Source: Clostridium culturomicium
GTDB lineage: Bacteria; Bacillota; Clostridia; Clostridiales; Clostridiaceae
Length of the DNA stretch: 64,000 bases
Assembly: GCF_000821305.1 (NCBI RefSeq)
Contig: NZ_CCXK01000014.1
Location: 310,001 to 374,000 of the forward strand
Reading direction: 5' to 3'
Shown here one piece after another: positions 9,104-17,870 of the stretch. Under the pieces are notes generated by a model. It made no database searches, had not been told where the DNA came from, and saw only the letters and a program-made list of their open reading frames with translations. Position 1 is the first letter of the stretch; every line of letters starts with the position of its first letter. The translations under genes were made by a program, and so were the position numbers.

Positions 9104-9870
9104 TGGATAACAACATTTTAATCCCAACTGATAAGAATACCCAATGTTCTACTCCAAATATAAATACTGCTCAATATGAATTGCTTGAAATATCTGATCT
9201 TGTTAAAAACTTCGGTTCAAAACATGTCCTTAATGGATTAACTTTCTCTTTGAAAAAAGGAAAAGTCTTAGGAATTCTAGGTCCAAATGGACAAGGAAAA
9301 ACAACGTTACTTAATATCATCTCTGGTCTTTTCAAACCATCAGGTGGTCAAATAACAATCAATGGCCTTAATATAGGTTCAGAAACAAAACAATTAGTAT
9401 CATATCTTCAAGAAAAAGACTTCCTTCCAAAATGGATGAAAATATCTGACACAATAAAATTCTATAAGGATTTTTTTCCTGACTTTGATGAAGAAAAATG
9501 CAGAAATCTTATCAAATTCATGAACCTCGACACAAACCTTAAACTTAAAACTCTTTCTAAGGGAATGCTTGAAAAGCTAGGTCTTAGCTTAACACTTAGC
9601 CGCAAAGCAGCTCTTTATATCTTAGATGAACCAATATCAGGTGTTGATATCATCAGCAGAGATAAAATTATAAATGCCATCATTGATAATATAGATAACA
9701 ATGCATCAATGATTATTACTACCCACTATGTCGGTGAGCTTGAAAGATTATTTGATGAAGTCATCTTCCTTGGAGAAGGCTCAATAATCGAACAAGGAGA
9801 TGCTGAAGACTTAAGACTTAAATATGGGAACTCAATTGATCAAATTTATAGAAAAGTATTTGCGGAGTAG
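9103..9870 (+). CDS. ABC transporter ATP-binding protein
   Basis: A 255-residue ATPase subunit with Walker A GPNGQGKTT (60-68), signature LSKGM (151-155), Walker B ALYILDEP (170-177) and the switch histidine in ITTHYV. The signature motif LSKGM rather than LSGGQ is common in YtrB/BcrA-like exporters. It is preceded by about 27 extra residues not needed for the fold. It works with the permease encoded next, as a drug, peptide or envelope-stress exporter, under the YtrA-like regulator. Confidence 0.88.
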   Translation: MDNNILIPTDKNTQCSTPNINTAQYELLEISDLVKNFGSKHVLNGLTFSLKKGKVLGILGPNGQGKTTLLNIISGLFKPSGGQITINGLNIGSETKQLVSYLQEKDFLPKWMKISDTIKFYKDFFPDFDEEKCRNLIKFMNLDTNLKLKTLSKGMLEKLGLSLTLSRKAALYILDEPISGVDIISRDKIINAIIDNIDNNASMIITTHYVGELERLFDEVIFLGEGSIIEQGDAEDLRLKYGNSIDQIYRKVFAE

Positions 9871-9878
9871 GTGAAATT

Positions 9879-10589
9879 ATGGAAGTATTATCAATTAAAC
9901 AAAATTCTATGAAAAATATTATTAGTATTGCAAAACACACCTTTAAAACCTTAAGAACCACATACATTGTTGAGGGTATAATCCTGCTTTTAGCTTTATT
10001 CTCAAACAGTTTCTTTTCTCGATTTACTCAAGGATTGGACTTAGTTCCAACAATCTCAATTTTATTTACCATAAACTTTATTGCTCATCTTATTGTATTT
10101 TCACTGCAAATTTCTAAGGAACATGGCAACCTGCTATTTTTAACTCCTATTAATGGAATGCAATTTATCTTAGGACATTTATTAGAGTTATTTGGTATTG
10201 ATATTCTTATATTATTTATTGTTGGTCTAGTAGGAAGCATAAATGCTCATAGCTTTGCTTCACTTCTAATTACTTCTTCAATGGGAATTTTATTAGGTCT
10301 TCTTAGTGCCCACCTGATAATAAGTGCTACAATTGCTATAGTTGGTTCTTATATTAGAAGTACCGGGCTTTGTGTACTAATAGTAATTCTAAGCTGTATT
10401 ATCGGCGAAGGTATATATGGTTGGTTCAATAAAGCTATCATTAGTTTCTTACCTTATTTCTACATGAGTATAGGAAGACTAGGTTTTATAGAGATTGACA
10501 TCTTCTCAGTTTTAATTGACATTCTTGCTTTAATAGGTCTTCAGATAACAGCTGCTTATATGATTGATAAAAAATTAGATATTTATTAA
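9879..10589 (+). CDS. ABC transporter permease
   Basis: A 236-residue membrane protein with about six hydrophobic helices, including VEGIILLLALFSNSFF, LLELFGIDILILFIVGLVG and the C-terminal IDILALIGLQITAAYMI. Its start, eight bases after the ATPase stop, has a GTAGGTG site. Two copies with the upstream ATPase would form the exporter. It lacks large outer loops or a substrate-binding domain. Family is clear from context; the substrate is unknown. Confidence 0.75.
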   Translation: MEVLSIKQNSMKNIISIAKHTFKTLRTTYIVEGIILLLALFSNSFFSRFTQGLDLVPTISILFTINFIAHLIVFSLQISKEHGNLLFLTPINGMQFILGHLLELFGIDILILFIVGLVGSINAHSFASLLITSSMGILLGLLSAHLIISATIAIVGSYIRSTGLCVLIVILSCIIGEGIYGWFNKAIISFLPYFYMSIGRLGFIEIDIFSVLIDILALIGLQITAAYMIDKKLDIY

Positions 10590-10605
10590 AAGAGGAGTGA
10601 TATAT

Positions 10606-11475
10606 ATGAAAAAGAAAATGCTATTAGCAATTTCTGCTTTAACCATTTCAACTACCCTATTAGCTGGATGTGGCATCCGATTTGGAATTGAATCGAGAGA
10701 AAATAAAAGAAATATAATAGATAGTTTTATAGATAATGTTACAAATAATGACTTTGACAGTAACCCTAATAATAGTTCTTCAGCCATATATAATGAAGAC
10801 CTTCATCAAAGTATTTCTACCGAAAATGTAACTAAAATAGATATTTCGATTTTAGCATCCGAAGTAACAATTAAAGCAATCGGTGGAAATGAAGTAACTC
10901 TGGATTGTACGGGTTCAAGTAATATAGTTAAAGAAACCACCTATAATAAAAATAACAACACTATATACATTCAGGAGAAAGGTTCGAAATCTTATAACTA
11001 CACTGGAATTAACAACAGTGTTAGTAGAAAAGTTATAATAGGAATCCCATCATCATTCGAAGGCGATGCCATAATATCCTGTGGTGCTGGTGAAATTATC
11101 ATTAATGATGCTATCTTTAAAGCCTTAGATATAAAAGGTGGTGCTGGTGAATTAACCTTATCTAATATAGTATTTGAAAACTTATCCTTAGAACAAGGAA
11201 TTGGAGAAACAAGTATAAATCTAAATAAAAAATGTGGAGATATGTATATCTCTGGGGGTATGGGAGAATTCACTTTAAATCTTTCTGAAGTTGGAGGAAA
11301 TCTAACTTACTCTGGTGGAATAGGTGAAGCTACTATTGATCTTCCTGAAAATGCTCCTGTAAAACTACTTACTAAAGCAGGCCTTGGTGAAACCAATATC
11401 TCGGCTACAACTTCTGGCGAAAACACCTATACCTTTGATTTAAGTGTAGGGATTGGAAGCCTTACAGTGAAATAA
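10606..11475 (+). CDS. lipoprotein with repeated adhesin-like beta-helix (DUF4097-like)
   Basis: A 289-residue secreted lipoprotein: basic start MKKKMLLAIS, hydrophobic core and lipobox LLAGC, predicting signal peptidase II cleavage and lipidation of the cysteine. The mature part has repeating glycine-rich turns (GAGEIII, GGAGELTL, GIGETSI, GGMGEFTL, GGIGEATI, GLGETNI), typical of a right-handed beta-roll or DUF4097/toastrack-like domain. It is the last gene of the YtrA-like operon and may be an envelope-stress accessory protein. I chose the ATG at 10606, seven bases after AGAGGAG. A terminator follows. Confidence 0.8.
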   Translation: MKKKMLLAISALTISTTLLAGCGIRFGIESRENKRNIIDSFIDNVTNNDFDSNPNNSSSAIYNEDLHQSISTENVTKIDISILASEVTIKAIGGNEVTLDCTGSSNIVKETTYNKNNNTIYIQEKGSKSYNYTGINNSVSRKVIIGIPSSFEGDAIISCGAGEIIINDAIFKALDIKGGAGELTLSNIVFENLSLEQGIGETSINLNKKCGDMYISGGMGEFTLNLSEVGGNLTYSGGIGEATIDLPENAPVKLLTKAGLGETNISATTSGENTYTFDLSVGIGSLTVK

Positions 11476-11497
11476 CCCTTAAAACTTCCCTTTACGC

Positions 11498-11529
11498 AAA
11501 AACTCCTTTCCATTGGGAACGGAGTTTTT
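11498..11529 (+). terminator. intrinsic terminator of the GntR-ABC-lipoprotein operon
   Basis: AAAAACTCC pairs with GGAGTTTTT, with an inner TTCC/GGAA step, and is followed by T-rich sequence. It lies 22 bases after the lipoprotein stop. Confidence 0.8.
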
Positions 11530-11587
11530 ATTTAATGCAGAATTAAAGGATGAGGAATGAAATTCCTTTGAAAATTTTTAATCCTCA

Positions 11588-12640
11588 TTATATAATACAA
11601 TCACATTGCTCTTTAATTTTAAATTTATTAAAATATTTCTCTTCCATAGGAATCCACTTTGACTCAAAATTTCTATACATAGCCAAGCCATTTCTTCTTA
11701 TAATTCTTTCTTTTTGTATATTAGCTTCTACATCACAATACAATTTAACATCATATATATGATTATATAGTGGATGCATTGAATAGCTGCCTTCAACTAT
11801 TAAAACCTCATATGGTTTTATTTCAACTTCACCCTCATAATCCATTCTCCTACAGCTAAATACTCTATACTTAAACTCTTCAACGTCTTTTATTTTAGTT
11901 ACAACCTCCTGAAGAAACCTCTCATAATGGATATTTCCTCCAGCTTCTTCTAACCTAAACTCTGTTCTTAAAGCTGGAGGCAAAAAGAAATCATCCATAT
12001 GAATAATCTGAGCATTATAAATCTCAGCCAACTTATTTGAAAATGTTGTTTTTCCTGAACCACAGGGTCCATCAATGCCAATTATAATTTTACCCTTTTC
12101 ATTAAGTTCATCTTCAATCTGCATTAAAGCAGGAAGCATAGTTATATATTCCTCTAACACAACCCTATATGAAGGTTTATACAATTTCCTGTACTTTGCT
12201 GAATGTCTAAACAATGGCCTGCCACTTTCTTCCCATTGAGATAAAAAGCTTTCTATCTCACTTATATCAAAGTTGAATAAACGATTAATACACAGCCTTT
12301 TTAACTCATCAACCTTTTCATAAAAATTACTTAGTGTTCCCCTTTGAACCTCTGTACTTTTTAAGAATATCCTTTGAAAAACCTTCGAGGAAATTCCAAT
12401 ACTTTTAGCTGCACCTACATTAAACCTGGCATAACCATTCCCTATTATTTCAAATAACTCCACATCATTTTCCTGCTCATCATTCCATTCATCCATAAGC
12501 ATTGTATAACTAGCTTCCTTATTTTCAATTAAATGTCCACATCCAAACTCACTTTGGTAAGTAAGTTTTAATACATCTTGAACTTCCATTTCAGGATATT
12601 TTTTTACTGCTTCACTAAGCACTTCTTGTATATAACTCAT
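11588..12640 (-). CDS. uridine kinase-like P-loop kinase with extra N-terminal domain
   Basis: A 350-residue protein in two parts. Residues 1-175 form a helical domain I cannot name (SEFGCGHLI, GNGYARFNVG). Residues 185-340 are a uridine kinase/phosphoribulokinase-type P-loop domain: Walker A GPCGSGKTT (191-199), MDDFF lid-binding aspartates, and VLIVEGSYSMHP as the family's second strand. The start overlaps the ECF gene by 26 bases, so the two are co-transcribed and perhaps coupled: the ECF component may bring in a substrate that this kinase phosphorylates and traps. The exact substrate is not shown. Confidence 0.72.
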   Translation of the reverse strand: MSYIQEVLSEAVKKYPEMEVQDVLKLTYQSEFGCGHLIENKEASYTMLMDEWNDEQENDVELFEIIGNGYARFNVGAAKSIGISSKVFQRIFLKSTEVQRGTLSNFYEKVDELKRLCINRLFNFDISEIESFLSQWEESGRPLFRHSAKYRKLYKPSYRVVLEEYITMLPALMQIEDELNEKGKIIIGIDGPCGSGKTTFSNKLAEIYNAQIIHMDDFFLPPALRTEFRLEEAGGNIHYERFLQEVVTKIKDVEEFKYRVFSCRRMDYEGEVEIKPYEVLIVEGSYSMHPLYNHIYDVKLYCDVEANIQKERIIRRNGLAMYRNFESKWIPMEEKYFNKFKIKEQCDCII

Positions 12641-13160
12641 CTGAAATATAATTTCCCTTCTTTAATGCAATTACTACTATAGGTATTATAATAATATGCA
12701 AAATTATTCCCGGTATTGAATTTATAAATGCACCCGCTAAAAATATGCTAAGGCTAAAATTAACACTAGAAACAGCAGCGATAATAAACATTGAAACTCC
12801 CCATACCATTCTTCCAATAAGCATAGATGAAATTAAACTAATATAAATATTAGAATTTTTCTTTGGCAGAATTTTATAGAATAACCCTGCACATAATCCA
12901 TATGCTGCTAATTCAAAGGTCATTGCTAGACCAACTGGAAATAAAGGTGGCATTCCAAAACATAAAAATCTAAGAATAGGAGCAACGGCCCCTACTGCAA
13001 AGCCATACTGCCACCCACATACAAAACCACAAATTAATACTGGAATATGCATTGGCGAAAGCATGCTTCCTATTTGCGGAATTTGACCTGTTAAAAATGG
13101 CAGCAATAAAGTTAGTGCTAACAAAACACCTGCTAAAGTAACCTTCTTAATCTTGTCCAT
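12615..13160 (-). CDS. ECF transporter S (substrate-binding membrane) component
   Basis: A 181-residue membrane protein with five to six helices. The N-terminal LAGVLLALTLLLPF, the MLSPMHIPVLICGFVCGW segment and the PPLFPVGLAMTFELAAYG segment match ECF-type vitamin-uptake S components. It must share the general ECF A, A' and T subunits, which are not in this window. A strong AAGGAGG precedes the ATG. The leader carries a terminator-type RNA structure (13280-13332), so expression is probably attenuated by a metabolite. Vitamin specificity cannot be told. Confidence 0.8.
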   Translation of the reverse strand: MDKIKKVTLAGVLLALTLLLPFLTGQIPQIGSMLSPMHIPVLICGFVCGWQYGFAVGAVAPILRFLCFGMPPLFPVGLAMTFELAAYGLCAGLFYKILPKKNSNIYISLISSMLIGRMVWGVSMFIIAAVSSVNFSLSIFLAGAFINSIPGIILHIIIIPIVVIALKKGNYISDELYTRSA

Positions 13161-13279
13161 AATTCTTATCCTCCTTAAGTTAGTATCATGAAATGATACT
13201 CAAAACATTTGATTTAACTACTCACCCTAATCACTATGGCATGCCTTATGATATCTAAGGAATTTCATTCATAAAAAAA

Positions 13280-13332
13280 CACGCAGTCATACAAGCCTAC
13301 TTCTATAGACCTATAATACCTGCGTGGTATGA
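13280..13332 (-). promoter_or_regulatory. leader RNA with terminator and possible pseudoknot
   Basis: In the minus-strand transcript TCATAC and CACGCAG are followed about 27 bases later by GTATGA and CTGCGTG and then seven U. The second pair forms an intrinsic terminator. The first pair, interleaved with it, would give an H-type pseudoknot or a competing hairpin. It lies between the DUF3842 gene and the ECF gene. It could simply end the DUF3842 transcript, or act as an attenuator for the ECF operon. I do not recognise a known riboswitch class. Confidence 0.5.
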
Positions 13333-13403
13333 TTGCTTAATTTAACATATTGTATATATCTTCTTCGGCTTCTGCACGAAATTATAATAATTTTATAATA
13401 ATT

Positions 13404-13817
13404 CTACTTTATTGTCAATATTTCCCGCACTCTTTCAATTGCCATGCCTATTATTTCAGAAACATTAATCTCCCCAACTCCAACAATTCTATTATTACAT
13501 TTATTTATTGGAAGCAATATTTTCTCTGCTCTACTCTGACCTACAGCAACGGCCATAGCAGGGGTTATTTCTCCTAATAATGAATCTGCAATAACAATCC
13601 CAATAGGTCCGATAATTATATCTGCATTCCTTGAATTCACAATAACAGGATTTTCACCTGTAGCTGCATAATCAGCTCCTGCTTTAATCATTGTTGAAGT
13701 AGCTATTCCATTAGTTCCTATTGCCAATATATCCGCTTCCAAATTCAAAGACTTAAGCTGCTCTATGACACCTCTTCCTATTCGACCACCTTGTCCATCA
13801 ATAACTACTATTTTCAT
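13404..13817 (-). CDS. DUF3842 family protein
   Basis: A 137-residue soluble protein beginning MKIVVIDGQGGRIGRG, a Rossmann-like glycine-rich loop, followed by LAIGTNGIATSTMIKAGAD and IGPIGIVIADSLLGEITPAM. This conserved pattern is that of the clostridial DUF3842 family, whose function is unknown. I chose the ATG at 13817 with its GGGGG site; a longer frame starts eight codons upstream without a ribosome site. It stands between the AtoE gene and the ECF operon, separated from the former by a terminator. Confidence 0.75.
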   Translation of the reverse strand: MKIVVIDGQGGRIGRGVIEQLKSLNLEADILAIGTNGIATSTMIKAGADYAATGENPVIVNSRNADIIIGPIGIVIADSLLGEITPAMAVAVGQSRAEKILLPINKCNNRIVGVGEINVSEIIGMAIERVREILTIK

Positions 13818-13894
13818 ATTTCCCCCATAATCAATCTTCAATTTTTATTTAGTTCAATTTTATCATATTTACACTTATTATTATAACTATAATA

Positions 13895-13924
13895 AAAAAA
13901 GTGGATATAAAAATCCACTTTTTT
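13895..13924 (-). terminator. intrinsic terminator after the AtoE gene
   Basis: A 12-bp stem, AAAAAAGTGGAT with its complement, around a six-base loop and ending in a U tract on the minus strand. Confidence 0.85.
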
Positions 13925-13941
13925 GAACGTAACTTTATCTA

Positions 13942-15306
13942 TTATATCCCTAATACAGTCAATCCAATTCCTATAATAAGTCCTGCATATAATAAGTCAA
14001 TTATACAGTATCCCATAATATCTTTAGCTCCAAGCCCAGCTATACCTAGTGCTGGCAATGCCCAGAATGGTTGAATCATATTTGTCCAAGCATCTCCCCA
14101 CGCAATAGCCATTGCAGTTTTTCCAGTACTTACACCAAGTTCTATTGCTGCTGGCATCATAATTGGAGCTTGAACTGCCCATTGTCCACCACCTGATGGT
14201 ACAAAGAAGTTTACAAGTCCTGCACTTAAGAATGATAATAACGGGAATGTAGTTTGATTTGCAATCTGAACAAAGAAGTTAGACATTAATATTGCAAGTG
14301 AAACTCCTGCAGCATTTACCCCAGTCATCATACCCATAATTCCAGCGTAGAATGGGAATTGAAGTAATATAGGACCTGCTCCCTTTGCTCCTTCCATTAA
14401 AGCATTAAGGAATCTCTTTGGAGTTCCATGTAAGAAGATACCTAAGAATAAAAATATGAAGTTAACTATATCAAGATTTAAATTAAATCCATTATTGATA
14501 AAGTAATATATTATATAACTAAAGCCCATTAAAGAAATTAACCAAGTTACAATTCTACTGTTTTCTAATTTGTCAGCTGGTGTCATTTCAGCTCTTGTCA
14601 TAGCCATAAAGTCTTCTTCTTCCTCTAACAAACTTCTATCTATAACAACAACTTTTTGTCCTTTTGCAGGATGCATTGCTTTATTAATAAGCGGCAATGT
14701 AAGAACAAGTACGGCAACAATTGCCATGTTATAGAATGAGAATAAAGTTTGACTCGTTGGAATACCTGCTTCTGTTAAAGCTCCTGCTGTAGCTTTAACT
14801 AAGGTTTCTCCACCTGATGCCACAGTAAGAGGAATTGATCCTGAGAAACCACCGTGCCATAATAAGAAGCCTGAATATGCTGATGCAATAAGAAGTCTGT
14901 AGTCTACTCCATCAACTTCTTTTGCTAACTCTTTTGCAAAAATAGCTCCGATAACTAATCCAAATCCCCAGTTTAATACGCAAGCAATTGCAGATACAAA
15001 AGTAACCATCATTATTGCTTGAGTTGGTGTTTTAGGAATTTTAGCTAACTTTTTAGTCATTTTTTTAAATGCTGGTGCACTAGCTAAAGTATGCCCAAAA
15101 ACAAGAACTAAAGCCATCTGCATAGCAAACCCTAATAAACTCCAGAATCCGCCTGACCAATGAAGAACCATTGCCATAGGAGACTGACCTGTAAAAATAA
15201 TTCCTGAAAGAAAAATTGCAAATGTTAAAATAATACAAAATAGAAATGGGTCTGGTAAAAATCTTTGCACTAATGTAACACAGCCGTTAGTAAATTTTTT
15301 AAACAT
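13942..15306 (-). CDS. short-chain fatty acid transporter, AtoE family
   Basis: A 454-residue polytopic membrane protein of the AtoE/short-chain fatty acid uptake family. Family features seen are the FLPDPFLFCIILTF start, VLNWGFGLVIGAIFA, LLWHGGFSGSIPL and the VPSGGGQWAVQAPIM motif. The expected cargo is acetoacetate, butyrate or similar acids, which fits a butyrate-type clostridial metabolism (inference). An AAGGGGGA site precedes the ATG. The gene stands alone with its own terminator; no CoA-transferase gene is adjacent, unlike in E. coli ato. Confidence 0.88.
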   Translation of the reverse strand: MFKKFTNGCVTLVQRFLPDPFLFCIILTFAIFLSGIIFTGQSPMAMVLHWSGGFWSLLGFAMQMALVLVFGHTLASAPAFKKMTKKLAKIPKTPTQAIMMVTFVSAIACVLNWGFGLVIGAIFAKELAKEVDGVDYRLLIASAYSGFLLWHGGFSGSIPLTVASGGETLVKATAGALTEAGIPTSQTLFSFYNMAIVAVLVLTLPLINKAMHPAKGQKVVVIDRSLLEEEEDFMAMTRAEMTPADKLENSRIVTWLISLMGFSYIIYYFINNGFNLNLDIVNFIFLFLGIFLHGTPKRFLNALMEGAKGAGPILLQFPFYAGIMGMMTGVNAAGVSLAILMSNFFVQIANQTTFPLLSFLSAGLVNFFVPSGGGQWAVQAPIMMPAAIELGVSTGKTAMAIAWGDAWTNMIQPFWALPALGIAGLGAKDIMGYCIIDLLYAGLIIGIGLTVLGI

Positions 15307-15562
15307 ATTTTTTCCCCCTTTAATGTATAGTTTGTAATTACTTAATAATCTTTAGGTTGACTCTTCTTTTGCATTACCATCTTTAAGTTTCCCTAATTGG
15401 ATTGTTAAGTTTTTAACCCAGATATAATTATACCACTTTTTACTTTTTTTACAAATGAATTTTTTAATTTTTTTTAAACTACTCTTGAAGTATTTATTTC
15501 ATACTTATACTTTTCATTTTTCTACACATACTTATATTAACTACATTTGAAAGGAGTTTATT

Positions 15563-15838
15563 ATGGATAAAATTAAACAAGATTTTCAAAATTTAAAAGA
15601 AGACGTAAAAGATAAATATAACGAGATAAAAATTCAAGCAGAAGAAAAAATCGATGATTTAAAAGACCGTTTTGACGAAATGAAGTTTTCAAGTGAAATA
15701 AAACACCAAATGAAATCAGAAGTTAATGATGAAAAAAAATTAGCGCAAAAAATGGCTCATGAAGCTAAAAAAATCGGCAAAGCAGAGCAAACTATTGCTA
15801 ATGAGGTTGTAAAAGATATAAAAAAAGAACTTCATTAA
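15563..15838 (+). CDS. small charged coiled-coil protein
   Basis: A 91-residue protein made almost entirely of charged amphipathic helix (KEDVKDKYNEIKIQAEEK, KKLAQKMAHEAKKIGKAEQ) with no cysteine, signal peptide or membrane segment. It resembles small general-stress or LEA/CsbD-like helical proteins, but I cannot assign a family. A GAAAGGAG site precedes the ATG. It is a single-gene unit ending in a very stable hairpin. Confidence 0.7.
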   Translation: MDKIKQDFQNLKEDVKDKYNEIKIQAEEKIDDLKDRFDEMKFSSEIKHQMKSEVNDEKKLAQKMAHEAKKIGKAEQTIANEVVKDIKKELH

Positions 15839-15866
15839 TCTTGACTCCTTTGCCACTATAAAAAAT

Positions 15867-15910
15867 AAAGTGTAGATAAATAATGTTATAACATTATTTA
15901 TCTACACTTT
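15867..15910. terminator. long palindromic terminator
   Basis: A perfect 22-bp inverted repeat (15867-15888 with 15889-15910) between convergent genes, with A and T tracts on both sides, able to stop transcription in both directions. Confidence 0.85.
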
Positions 15911-15921
15911 TAATTTATAGC

Positions 15922-16092
15922 CTAAAGTTCCTCTAAAACTTCAGCTATTTCATCTATACAAGCTCCGCAGATTGTACCTGCACCTGTTGCTTCCATAACA
16001 TCATCAACAGTTTCTGCACCAGAATCTACAGCCTTTTTTATATCTTCAATCTCTATCCCTTGACAAGGACATATTACTCTATTACAAGACAT
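15922..16092 (-). CDS. Bfd-like [2Fe-2S]-binding protein
   Basis: A 56-residue protein of the bacterioferritin-associated ferredoxin family. Four cysteines in the pattern Cys8-Pro-Cys10 and Cys43-Gly-Ala-Cys46 (VICPCQG, GTICGACIDE) would bind one [2Fe-2S] cluster. A GGAGGA site precedes the ATG. It lies next to a paralogue and near a ferritin-like protein, which suits a role in iron release or iron-sulfur regulation. An N-terminal extra cysteine (SCNRV) is also present. Confidence 0.82.
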   Translation of the reverse strand: MSCNRVICPCQGIEIEDIKKAVDSGAETVDDVMEATGAGTICGACIDEIAEVLEEL

Positions 16093-16172
16093 TTTTTTCT
16101 CCTCCTTAGTAAAATAACACGATACTCTTTTTACTCAACATTTATAACAAAATAATTTAATGATTTTTAATC

Positions 16173-16349
16173 TTAACTCTCTTTACTATCAATTAAAATC
16201 TTTTCAATTCTTTTTGTACATGCTCCACATGCAGTTCCAGCACCTGTAGCTTCCTTAATATCATCTACAGAATTTGCTCCTTCTGAAATAGCTTGTTTTA
16301 TTTCATCTTCATTTACATTTAAGCAATAGCATATAGTTTTTCCAGCCAT
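16173..16349 (-). CDS. Bfd-like [2Fe-2S]-binding protein
   Basis: A 58-residue paralogue of the preceding small protein, with ICYCLNV (Cys7, Cys9) and GTACGACTK (Cys42, Cys45) as the four cluster ligands. The central DEIKQAISEGANSVDDI helix pair matches the family. A GGAGGAG site precedes the ATG. The tandem arrangement points to gene duplication. The likely partner is the ferritin-like protein encoded just upstream. Confidence 0.82.
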   Translation of the reverse strand: MAGKTICYCLNVNEDEIKQAISEGANSVDDIKEATGAGTACGACTKRIEKILIDSKES

Positions 16350-16465
16350 ATGTTTCTCCTCCTTTTCTTATGCATTTCCTTCTTTCATTAACTAAATTAT
16401 ATCATCATAGTCTCAACTAATCAATAATAATTATCTGTTAATATCTTTTTTCTTTTGATGTTTTT

Positions 16466-17056
16466 CTAAAAAAGATATTTTTTAATCATGCCTTGAAATA
16501 AAGAAATGTGAACTTCCTCGTCACTTATTATTTTATCCAATACCTTTTTTATATATTTATCATCAATATTACTTTTGATAAATCTATATCCATTTATAGC
16601 ATTTACCTCTCCCTTTATATCAAGTAACAGCTTTTGCCTTATTACCTCTCTGCTTTCTGCATCATTTTCATCAAGCTTTAAATTTAACATATTCTTATCC
16701 CCGTAGGCAATATTTTCTGTTCCCCAATAATATCTATTAGAATTATAAAATGCAGGCTTTCCTCCTAATGCTGCAATTAAATCTCCCAACTTATCTAAAT
16801 GCCGCATTTCTATTAATGCAATACACATTAAAGTGCTAGATATCGATTCATTAGCTATAGTCTTGTGTTGATATAAGTATTGTGTTATTGCTTGAATCTC
16901 ACTATCTGCTGCACTAGCATATGCGTCTAAAAGCATATTAGCATAATCTAAATTCTTTTCAGCAACTTCACCTTCCGGCATCGGTAGCTCTGATTGACAT
17001 GGTAATTCACTTATAAACTTATCAACTTTAGCTTCAATATTATCATAATTATTCAT
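16466..17056 (-). CDS. ferritin-like diiron protein
   Basis: A 196-residue helical protein with ferritin-like metal-ligand patterns: a first helix with SAADSEIQAITQYLYQH, a second with CIALIEMRHLDKLGDLI (the ExxH motif), and later DIKGEVNAINGYRFI and SDEEVHISLFQGMI, which supply the second glutamate and ExxH. This matches rubrerythrin or Mn-catalase/CotJC-like four-helix bundles more than classical ferritin, and there is no rubredoxin tail. The two Bfd-like genes downstream suggest iron storage or peroxide detoxification with electron supply. A GGAGG site precedes the ATG. Confidence 0.7.
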   Translation of the reverse strand: MNNYDNIEAKVDKFISELPCQSELPMPEGEVAEKNLDYANMLLDAYASAADSEIQAITQYLYQHKTIANESISSTLMCIALIEMRHLDKLGDLIAALGGKPAFYNSNRYYWGTENIAYGDKNMLNLKLDENDAESREVIRQKLLLDIKGEVNAINGYRFIKSNIDDKYIKKVLDKIISDEEVHISLFQGMIKKYLF

Positions 17057-17202
17057 ACATATCCTCCATGAACTATTTCTAATAATCTATATGCCTTCTA
17101 AATTTTTAATATGATTATATTAGGTAGTATTTTTTAGGAGATATATGAATATCTATATTAGTTAACTCTTTTCCATAACTTTAATATCAATTTCCTATTT
17201 CA

Positions 17203-17724
17203 CTATTCTATTTCTAACTCCACCGCTTCCACTATTTCCTTATAAAGCTTCATATTTTCATGATTTTTAAAGAAACATGGAAATTTCATATTATAATTCC
17301 CCCATATAGTACAAGGTACCTTAGTAAAATAAAATGTTGAAAATAAAACTTCTCTTGTAGATAATCTTAGAATGAATGGCATTATATCCTTTGACAATCT
17401 AAAATAAACTCCATTACCCTTCAGTTCTGCTTCTGCAAGCTTTAACACTTCTTCATCCTCTGCTGTTAAAAACTCCTTAAGCCTATTTTTATCTTCATCA
17501 CTTAATCTCTGATAATAAAAATCTACAAATGAATTTTCTTCGCCATTTAACTCTAATACTTTTTCAAAGAAACTAAGGAGCTTCTCTTCAACAGCTTCCT
17601 TGTTAAGGCCTGCCTTACTCTGAAGTGTTCCATTACAATATTTATTGAAACCTTCTAAAATGTTATCAAACTTTATATCCACTTTATTTCTAAATTCTAC
17701 TTCATCAATGATTTCAAATAACAC
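17203..17724 (-). CDS. hypothetical protein
   Basis: A 173-residue acidic soluble protein that I do not recognise. It is helical in its first two thirds (EEKLLSFFEKVLEL, DEEVLKLAEAEL) and more beta-like at the end (IWGNYNMKFPCFF). I chose the GTG at 17724 because GGAGG lies eight bases before it and inside any longer reading from the ATG at 17739; the ATG itself has no site. It is a single gene between the ferritin-like gene and another unknown. Confidence 0.55.
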   Translation of the reverse strand: MLFEIIDEVEFRNKVDIKFDNILEGFNKYCNGTLQSKAGLNKEAVEEKLLSFFEKVLELNGEENSFVDFYYQRLSDEDKNRLKEFLTAEDEEVLKLAEAELKGNGVYFRLSKDIMPFILRLSTREVLFSTFYFTKVPCTIWGNYNMKFPCFFKNHENMKLYKEIVEAVELEIE

Positions 17725-17823
17725 TTTTGATTCCTCCATTTTATTTTTTATATTAATTTTAACATAAGTAAAGTTCCACTTAGCAAACTAAAGATGCACT
17801 CCGTGAAAGTTCACTTATAAAAA

Positions 17824-17858
17824 AAGATATACACCTGCAAATTGCACATATATATCTT
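17824..17858 (-). terminator. intrinsic terminator
   Basis: AAGATATA pairs with TATATCTT around a loop that holds a small TGCAA/TTGCA step; the minus-strand transcript continues into seven U. It ends the transcript of the gene at 17871. Confidence 0.7.
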
Positions 17859-17870
17859 GATTATTTATTA

